A stretch of DNA of 64,000 bases. Source: Costus lasius (Eukaryota; Streptophyta; Magnoliopsida; Zingiberales; Costaceae). The translations under genes and the position numbers were made by a program. The notes beneath the pieces were generated by a model that was given only the letters and a program-made list of their open reading frames with translations, did not search any database and was not told the origin of the DNA. The stretch spans positions 31,421,439 to 31,485,438 of the forward strand of contig CM050450.1 in NCBI GenBank assembly GCA_027563935.2, in the 5' to 3' direction. Within the stretch, counting starts at the first letter, position 1. The number at the start of each line of letters is the position of its first letter. This document shows, piece after piece, positions 55,513-64,000 of the stretch.

Positions 55513-58500
55513 ATGTTGGCATCATTGGATGTGTTCAAAGGTTATTATTTTGTATGCTTTGATGTGTTTTCAATTTATAAGTTTTGCATCCCTTGATTTG
55601 TGTACAATTTATTGGTCTTGCATTCTTTGATTTGTATACAATTTAACAAATTTGGCATAATTTGATGTGTTTATAGATATTCTTGTTGTATGCTAATTGC
55701 ATATGTTATTAGTATGATAGTGATAATTGTTCTAAAACCAGTAATATCTTACTTGCACAATACTTGTTTTGATTAAAGTAATAATTTTACTATTTGTTGA
55801 TATTAGTTAGCCTACACTTGAGTGCGGAGTGACACTTGGTAGTCATTTGAATGGAAAAACAAGAATTGATGAGTCTAGTAATTATGTGCTAGTCTAAATT
55901 AATTATAATATAGTCCAACTAGTTTAGGACATTATGATCTTATGATCATATCTAGAATACACATTTAGTTTGATTACCAATTTTGACATTTTTGTGATTG
56001 TACAGTCAGTCTAGTTCTTGCTAGTGATTTTATGATCATAGTGATTTTGTTTATGTTGGCACTTAACTTCTTGATTGAATTGTTTTTATTATAATTCTAC
56101 TATATGACTATCTTTATCAAGATACAATGATTTTGCTTGATTTCGATCATATGATTATTAATGAATTTGTTGGTGAGGTCTGATAATCACTCCAACTAGC
56201 ACACATAGTAATCTCACAATTGAAATTGCCCTATGTTTCTCATCTAAAGTCTTATTGCAATTGCCCTTGTCTTCCTGAGGGTATTTTTAATATGAGAATT
56301 TAGATTATATTTATTCTACTGAATTTAGAAATTAGAAAATGAATATCTCTTTAGAGGGTATTTTTAATTACTAGAGTCTAAATAAACGGGGCTTTATTTG
56401 GGATCATTTTTAAGGCAATCTTTCTATGCTCAAACAGAGGAAAAGATAGGGATCAAATTTAATAAGAAAAATCCAACTTGACAAGATGAAATGCACATTC
56501 ACATGCAATATACCCATAGGCTTCCATATTGTATCAATACTACACATAATCTTGCTAAATATCTCTATAAAAATTTAATATTGACGCCACCAATAATTCG
56601 TAGATTTTGTAATAATTTAATGAGACAATAATTTTTCATACAAATTGTTTCACCATGAGTTTAAAATTGCCTTGTGTTAGTAACAAGGTTCTAAAACTAC
56701 GTGAATATTTTATTTTCAATGTCAACAACAATGGTGTTCTATGTCTTTATCATTACCGAGCATAATCTAAATACAAAGGGGAAAAACTCTTTAATTTCCT
56801 ATAAACACTAACTCTCTCTCAATTCTTTCTACTCATTATTATGTGGCACCGTGATCACAAAATTATAGGAGAATATTGAATAATGATCATGATTTGCACA
56901 TGAATCAAATAACATCAAAATGATAGGAGAATATTAAATAATGATCAACATTTGCACATGAATCAAACAACATCCTTTTGGTGATTACCTACATGTCACA
57001 AAATACACCATGGCCTTAGAAGAGGTATGTTCTAGGTTGTACAAACAACTAGATTCATATACTCTAAACAACTAATGTGTAGCTAACAATAGTAAAAAGT
57101 TTCAACCAACATTCATCGAAGCATGCCTATGCTCATTAGTAGAATCACAAAGATGAAGCTATCGAGGTAGCTATCTATGTTTTGAGTCTCAATGCTTCTT
57201 TGAGGATGATTTCAAATCAAATTCAATATGATTTGTTGTGTGACCTCATTATGAGGCCATGCAATACAAGTGCGGTAACAAATTAGTCATGCATCATCGA
57301 CATCTACCTAGTGTCTTCTCATTGCAAGCTAATAAACAAACATGAATCAATGATGCATATACAAAAATAACAAGCTAGAAATTGGTTGGGTAATTTCAAA
57401 TTGGTTCTACAAGAGACACTTATTGCCACATAATAGTGCCTAAAAGGCGAGGATCTGTCCCACAAAATTTGACCATCAACACCATACAAGATAAATTATA
57501 TTAGTGATTAGGTTTAGCAAAATAAAAAAAAAATAGAATCTTATTTCACCTCAAGGATCCATCCAAGGAAGAAGCCATTTCAATGAATGAAACATACTTT
57601 TTGAAGATCAAATCTCTCAAGCAAGAGCATATGAGATTATAAAGTACATGACATTTCTCATTTATTTGTTTTTGTATTAGATTTGCTAATAGAACAAAAA
57701 AAATGACAAGAATATCAAAAAGATATGCATAATCTTATGAAAGCTTCTATTGAGAGATTAAGTTAAGGGGAGAGTAAGTTTTCATTTAAAAAAACACTAG
57801 AAAGAAAATTAAGGCTTGAAATTTATTTAATGATATTTGTTTGATTCATTAAAGTAATTACTCTTGTTGGTATAAATTTTCCTATAGTTTATCAAAAGTG
57901 ATAAATAAAATTTAATTAAATTTGAATTTGCACTTATCCTTGTAAAATACTTTCAACACAAACAAGAGCTAGTTCCATTTGTTCACAATTTGTTGAGATA
58001 TAATAACGTGTAGCAGAACTATGATAGAGAAATTTCAGTAAGCAATATTTACTATAATTATAGTAAAAACTATGAAGAGTCCAACATCGCTCATGAATTA
58101 CAAGAAGAGTTATCACAAGGATCTCAAGTAGATCGACGATGCAATTATCAATATAATCTATTTCATGTTAACCACTTCTTTCATGAATCCGGTAGATCAT
58201 TATTAATATATCAAAATAACAAATAGTTTTTGCCTTAGTCCATTGTTGTGTGCTCGTCGTCAAGGTGGAGAAGAAGTGGAACAAACAATGATTATCACAA
58301 GAAGAGTTTTGTTTGTTATGCTTGGATCATATGTATCTTTTCTATAAACTTAAGTGTGACAAAAGTGATGAATTGTCATATTTGGATTTGATGCTAATGA
58401 TATAAAATTACCTATATAAGCAGAATGTGAAGGCTCACAGTCATGTGACTATCTTGCTACATAAGTCCATAGAGAAACATTTTGTGTGTGTGCATGTATC

Positions 58501-58882
58501 TCATGATAGGTCACCACTACTAGCAGTAGCTTATTTCATTTTAGAATTTGATTATTATAATAAATTGTAAGAACTATTATCATGCCCTATAAGAAGTGCC
58601 TCTAATTTGGTGTAAATAATTCAAATATAAAAAAACTATTAGAATGTTTTTTTTTTGTTTTTCATACTCTTTATTGAACATTCAATTTAAAGGTAATTAG
58701 TTTCACATACAATAATTTTAGAAGTGCAACAGTTGGTGACAGTTAAAAAACAAAGAGTTGTTATTTCTTCATTTATTGTCTATATATGTATCTCTAGCAC
58801 TCTCATTGTTGATAACCCTATAGATGAGGAAAAGAACTAATAAAAAGGACAAGGACCAACAAGGTGGTGGCAAATTACTACA
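55513..58882. other. Intergenic, upstream of the carboxypeptidase-like locus
   Basis: Begins with the continuation of the ~45-bp tandem repeat (to about 55560) and TTTGATTTGT...ACAATTTAT phrases (55590-55650). A short duplication (TAGGAGAATATTGAATAATG and following) lies at 56868 and 56924. No gene recognised. TCTATATATGTATC at 58780-58793 could serve as a TATA region. Confidence 0.4.
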
Positions 58883-61190
58883 ATGATTGTGTCAACACTT
58901 TCAACCCATATGGCAATATTATTCTTATTAGTAATAGTTGTATTCATCGAGGGTAACATGGCAAGAAGGTCACCTCACCCAGAAGTGTCAGATTTTGTCA
59001 TTGACCTCCCAGAACAACCACCTAGTAAGATTCGACACTATGCTGACTATGTAAGGATATATGAGGATAAGTCAATGTTTTATTGGTTCTTTGAGGCCAT
59101 GGAAGAACCCATGAAGAAGCCCCTTGTCTTGTGGCTCAATGGAGGTAGGCATCCATGGACTGCTTAGGACAATTATATCTTATAACTTTGATTCATGTGA
59201 TGATAATGTTTGGAATTTTTATAGGACCAGGATGTTCATCCATTTCCGGAGGAGTACTTAAGGAAATTGGCCCCTTTCTTGTTTTGAATGATGGATCTGG
59301 CCTTAGATCCAACCCTCACACATGGATCAAAGGCAAGTCTAATGCCACATAAAATTCACTCATATATAACCTCTTAAAGCATTCTAATTTATTTTTCACT
59401 TTCTACTTCAAAAGCAAATATTTTGTTCCTAGAGTCTCCGGTGGGAGTAGGCTTTTCCTATTCTAATAAATCATCAGATTTAGAAAAGTATAGTGATAAG
59501 ATGACTGCGGAAGATACCTACTCTTTTCTTGTAAATTGGTTTATCAAGTTCCCTACAATCAAATCTCATGAGTCTATATTGCTAGAGAGAGTTATAGTGG
59601 AGAGTTAGATGGTTTTGTGGTTGGTAATCATGCATATAGTTTGAATAGGTATTTTAATGGTGCTAATTCAATTATTACAGGACATTATGTTCCACAGCTA
59701 GCATTGCTCTTGCATGAAGAAAATAATAGAGTGACAAAGGATTCATATATCAACCTCAAAGGAGTTTTGGTAAGACATTTCCAAATTGCTCTAACTAATA
59801 GTAGCAACAATGTTCGCTATTTGTTTCCACCTAATTGATGGTAAAATTTTTAATTTGATGAATGATATATCAATTGAAATTTGTACATGACCCTAACATA
59901 GAAAACAATTTGTTGCTACTTTTGCATGAATTATGTAATAATTGAGTTTGAAAAATATGATATATGCATATACTTATTTCTCTATGGCTTTGTAGATTGG
60001 AAATCCTCCGCTTGATTAGGGAGTGTAATTTATGTATATATTTACTTGTGTTTTTACAGGTTGGAAACCCACAGCTCGATTGGGGAGTAAACTTTTTTGC
60101 AAAGGCAGAGTTTGGTTGGAACCATGGGATTATCTCTTACAAATTATATCAAGCTTTCATTAATGAATATCAATCAATAAAAGACCATTCCATCCCTTAC
60201 CGGTATCAACATGAAAACTGTAAGGATACCATGCATGCAATCCATGCAAGAATTCATCACAAAGATATAGATAGCTACAATATTTACATGCCCGTATGCT
60301 CCAAAAATAATGGCACAACAAGTGTAAAACTTCTACTTCATCCATTGTTATACTTCCATATATCATTGGTTAACATGCACATAAACGTTTTGGTCCTTTT
60401 TTTGTGCATACTTAGGATGCATTTATCAGATTGGAGAAGGACCAGACAACATATGATCATTGTGCAAGTTTCAACATGGATGTTTATCTTAATCGAAATG
60501 ATGTGCAAAGGGCATTGCATGCTAATGTTACTCACCTTCCGTATCCATACTCAAACTTGCAAGTTAAGTATTTTGATGTCTTCTTTTAGTAATATAATTG
60601 GTATGAATTTGAGATTAATCTTATTATAAATTGCTACATGAACTATGTGTATAGCTAACTAGTCAAGTACTTATATACTAATTCTACAATGTTGATACAA
60701 CAAACATATACACAATATATATGATGAAGATGATCAAGAATCAATAGTTGTTCCTACAGTGCGAAAGCTACTAGATGAAGGCTTTCGTGTTTGGATTTAC
60801 AGGTGCTATTACATGTTCAGTTCAAGTCCTTCTAAAATATCTGGGTAAAAAAATAATAAAAACTTATGAATATGTCATAACATTGTGTTTTACAACTTTG
60901 ACAGTGGTGATCTAGATGGGGCTGTGCCTATGCAAGGAACGAGGGAGGTTATCATCAGCATGAATCTAACGGAGAAGACGTGGGACAAATGGGGAGGGTG
61001 GAGAGAATGGTACTACAATGATGAAGTGGCTGGTTGGATGGTGGAATATCTCGAAGGATTAACCTTCATCACTATAAGAGGAGCTGGGCATATGGTGCTA
61101 GTTAATGCTCCTGGGCGCTCACTCACTCTATTCTCGAACTTTATCAAGGGTGAGCCATTACCCTACAACATCACTAACACAAAAGCATAA
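58883..61190 (+). pseudogene. Serine carboxypeptidase-like (peptidase family S10) locus, probable pseudogene
   Basis: Exons: 58883-59144, 59225-59332, 59415-59599, 59681-59769, 60060-60323, 60416-60562, one ending at 60802 with unclear start, and 60905-61190. A hydrophobic signal peptide ([15 protein letters not shown]) is followed by [24 protein letters not shown] (oxyanion region), [17 protein letters not shown], the nucleophile motif, HYVPQLALLLHE, VGNPQLDWG, ALHANVT, the SGDLDGAVP catalytic Asp region and RGAGHMV with the catalytic His. Family members are vacuolar or secreted hydrolases or acyltransferases. Defects: a one-base deletion near 59573; the usual GESY reads RESY; the donor after 59599 reads GA instead of GT; and exon 7 has no suitable acceptor. 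Intron 2 uses a GC donor (AG|GCAAGT). A small chance remains that alternative splicing rescues a product. Confidence 0.85.
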
Positions 61191-61499
61191 GTCTATGAAA
61201 CGTTCTAACCACAACACATGTGTAAATGTCTTAATGCACTAGGATGCATCGGTTGATCTATTTCATCATTCTTCATGATAAGAATTGGTTGGTGATGGTT
61301 TGTGTTGTATTACGATTTACGGTATAGTATCCAAGATATAATTGATTAAAATTTATTATTCACATGTGCTAGATAAAAAATGTGTATATGTATACAAAAT
61401 TGTAAAGATACAAAAAATTTCCAAAATGCTTCACTATAAAAGCAAAGAATTTTGTATTAAAATTAAAAGACATGATACCTTCAAACCGAATTTGAGGGA
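61191..61499 (+). other. 3' flank of the carboxypeptidase-like locus
   Basis: AT-rich, no gene. Probably includes the former 3' UTR. Confidence 0.4.
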
Positions 61500-62330
61500 A
61501 ATGTTGAGATAGATACCCAATTGGGCACCCTCTACATGTATCCTCGTGCTAATAGGATGAGACCTCCTCTTCTCCATGCTTTATGCACCTTGGCTGATGG
61601 CTCTTCTTCCTTGAAGCTTGTATCTACATGACAAGGGGAGGGAGTGGTGGCAAGGGAAAGCTTGGGCGGCTAGGGTGCAACAAAATGCATCAGCCAACAC
61701 CATTGCATTGCCCACTTATTTATAATAAATAGTGACCCAGGCCCATCATGGTTTAGGTACCTATCTGCTAAACAATTGTGTTATCACACCATCTACAAGT
61801 CTATCATTTGCCTAGGCCTAATGCCTGCTTATCTTATCCACATGATTTAAACTACTTGTGTAGCCCTAATCTGCTATAGATAAATTGATATGAACCCTTA
61901 GTTCAAGTAATTATTATACTACTACAATATCGATTCTAAAAAGTCCCATGTGGAATCGAATTATTATATACTTCGATTAAAATCTATCTGATCAAAGCGA
62001 GATCTCAAGTATCTAAATGTGCGATACTATAGGTTCTATTAGACATTAGTAGTGGATCTGATTAAAAAGGAGATATCATTACATGTAGTGAGACATATCA
62101 TGCAATACATCACTACAACCCAAGTCATAAGAAGTGTGCCATCAATATCCTCCCTAAATTAGTGGCAACACCTCTATGCAATATAATTTCATTTCCTAAA
62201 GTGCCTCACATTTTGTTTGACGTAATTAGGTAGGCATGACTTTTTCATGTAATATCTGGGTGTGACTATGCATTTTGAGTCATACTCCCATAGGTATATA
62301 TATATATATAGATATATGTTTAACTAATTT
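61500..62330 (-). mobile_element. Diverged Angela-like LTR fragment
   Basis: Collinear with the solo LTRs through CTGATCAAAGCGAGATCTCA, AGTATCTAAATGTGCGATAC, ACAACCCAAGTCATAAGAAG and ATGGGCCT-type phrases, but strongly diverged. The right part ends near a (TA)n run at 62298-62320. No intact ends. Confidence 0.6.
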
Positions 62331-63436
62331 GAAGAAGTGAGTGGGGCCATTTGCCCGCAATAGGTAATGTTTATGTTTTTAAAGCAATGAAAACATCTTA
62401 TACCATATAGAAGTTAAAAATAATACCTGTCAAACTTTTTAAACTCCTTTTACACAAGAGTGTTAAGACTGTTAAATGCGTTTAATAGTCTTCCATAAAA
62501 ATAAGCTATTTAGAAAAATATAAAACTTGAAAAACATTATACATTACCTATTAATTAAAATATCATATAGGTATGCTCACCTTTCTTGTCCACTAGAAAT
62601 GTAAAAATTAATTATTATTATTAAAATTAAGAAAACACCATGAGTCATCCCCTAACTGCAAATCACCTCCTTTCCATGTGAGACATAATCAAAGGACAAT
62701 ATTGTAATTATACCTTTGAAGCATGCATTAGGTTAGCAGCGGACAAGTTATATGCGCCCAAGTGTTAATCCTATACCGGTATCCATATAGCGACCCCTTA
62801 GAGATCACCATGCTACATGCTTGCTGCTAGTGTTGGCTCATAGTGCACATTTTGGCCCAACCTCATAAGCTCACAATGAGTCATCCCCTAGCCAGAGTTC
62901 TACCCAAAAATTCTCCCATGACATTTTTGTGATGGATGGACATTCAACACATGTTAGAGAGCTCACAGGAGCATCCACAAATTTCAATCCGGTGGACATG
63001 TGCTGTGACATTTGGGTGGCATGGTAGGCGGTCGAGCATGTTAATGTTGAACCAAATATGGCACATTCCAATTATGATTAAAGGGGTCTACCTAGGTTGA
63101 GTGAAATTTGGGAAAAACTAGCACAATATATTGGATGATTTATTCCAAATACGATCAAATTGAATTAAAACAAGTTTGGCATAGTTTATTAGAAATAAAC
63201 CTAGCAAGATTTTGGTGTTGAGCTAAAATCTAATTTGAACTAGTTCAATAACTTGGTTGATTCAATTTTACATTCGGCCTAGAAATTGTATTTGGACTAG
63301 TTTAACTCGATTATGGTTAAACCAGGGCTAGTTAAGATACTCATTGGAAGGCTAATTAAATTTCCTATTCAATAGTGCCAAGTTTGTCCTTAGATGGCTT
63401 CGAGTTTAAGAGCAATTGCAAGATTAAGTCTTGGTT
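62331..63436. other. Intergenic, no gene recognised
   Basis: AT-rich with short frames only. CATGAGTCATCCCCTA and CAATGAGTCATCCCCTA recur at 62638 and 62875. Confidence 0.4.
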
Positions 63437-63637
63437 TAGGTGAAATATGAATTTCTTTAGCTAAATCTAGACCGTTAAGCACAATTTTGGCTACTACAAA
63501 AGGTTTTGGATCAGTTCAATCAAATAGAGATTAGTTCAGAAAGTTTCAAACTAGATATATCCCATGTTAGCATTATTCTACTTGTTAGACATCGATTTAA
63601 TTGTGCTTATATGTAAATAAACTATGTAGATTGATGT
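63437..63637. repeat. Dispersed repeat, copy 2
   Basis: Similar to 53152-53336. Ends at AACTATGTAGATTGATG, after which the two copies part. Confidence 0.85.
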
Positions 63638-64000
63638 GGGACCAAAGCAAGACCTTCGGAGGTCCACCCGGGTCCGAAAGAAGCCCTCTCGGTATGGCTA
63701 TCCTAGCCATTAGATATGGCTTCCTTAGGACCCCCTTTTTGTTGCTTATTTTGTCTTAGATTAGGGTGCATCATATGGTAGGTTAGATCCACCCTCCAAT
63801 TACACCATGTAGTTACATGCCTAGGATCCGCCACTTATGTATAGTAGGTTAGTGCATGAAATTGATGTAATAGTATAGGTCAACTCCATTTTGGGATGCA
63901 AGTCAAAATCAGGTCAAGACAACTCCAAGAGATGCCATGGGCCATCAGCCCAACTCATGAGGAAATCAGCCCACCCCACCTAATGGAGCAACACCTCAAG
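63638..64000 (+). mobile_element. LTR-like sequence running off the right edge
   Basis: GGGTCCGAAAGAAGCCCTCT and GGCTTCCTTAGGACCCCCTT parallel the start of the remnant at 40905. The following GTAGTTACATG/TAGTAGGTTAGTGCATG phrases also have counterparts at 41000-41100. Same family, truncated by the window end. Confidence 0.5.

Noticed and set aside
59155..59352. Separate small gene at the start of the carboxypeptidase-like locus
   Set aside because: It is exon 2 read through its flanking introns, and the phases fit exon 1 and exon 3.

Overview
This is nuclear DNA from a flowering plant with a repeat-rich genome. The evidence is two intron-containing plant genes (a GATA zinc-finger factor and a serine-carboxypeptidase-like locus), Athila-type and Tekay-type Ty3/gypsy elements, solo LTRs of Ty1/copia Angela/BARE appearance, a Tourist-like MITE and a patch of plastid-derived DNA. 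The species cannot be fixed from sequence alone. No rRNA or tRNA genes, CRISPR arrays or bacterial operons were seen.

Left part (1-6463): a decayed minus-strand Athila element (gag, protease, RT, RNase H, a tRNA-Asp primer site and its 5' LTR). It is cut before integrase by an LTR of another family that runs off the left edge.

Central nest (7627-29684): insertions inside insertions, each level supported by its own target-site duplication. The outermost is a PIF/Harbinger-like DNA transposon remnant (3-bp ATA). Inside it is a minus-strand Athila (CACAT). That element's integrase is split by a TG...CA insertion (GAAAG) that carries a 154-bp-arm hairpin. This insertion in turn contains a non-autonomous Athila derivative (ACAAC). 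The same Athila also carries an Angela-like solo LTR in its protease (AATCT) and a second non-autonomous derivative in its gag. That second derivative has the longest open frame in the window (24832-26238): a gag without a capsid domain, with two CCHC knuckles, a coiled coil and an acidic repeat domain.

30391-34110 holds a third Athila remnant and a diverged Angela-like LTR. 34500-34602 is a Tourist-like MITE. The GATA gene occupies 35949-40529 (8 exons, 543 codons, apparently intact). It joins a type-IV GATA finger to a C-terminal region resembling the ASXH domain.

40905-48060 contains an unclassified LTR-like remnant, an AT-rich fold-back region, and a truncated Tekay element with a 2.4-kb LTR and tRNA-iMet primer site bracketed by a ~250-bp direct repeat. 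48589-49661 is plastid-derived (psbA and rpoC2 pieces). 50333-52620 is a field of minisatellites, including two arrays that appear to derive from one 41-bp unit. A second Angela-like solo LTR (53681-55507) sits in a ~45-bp tandem repeat. The serine-carboxypeptidase-like locus (58883-61190) keeps family exon structure and motifs but looks like a recent pseudogene. The right edge is more LTR-derived sequence.
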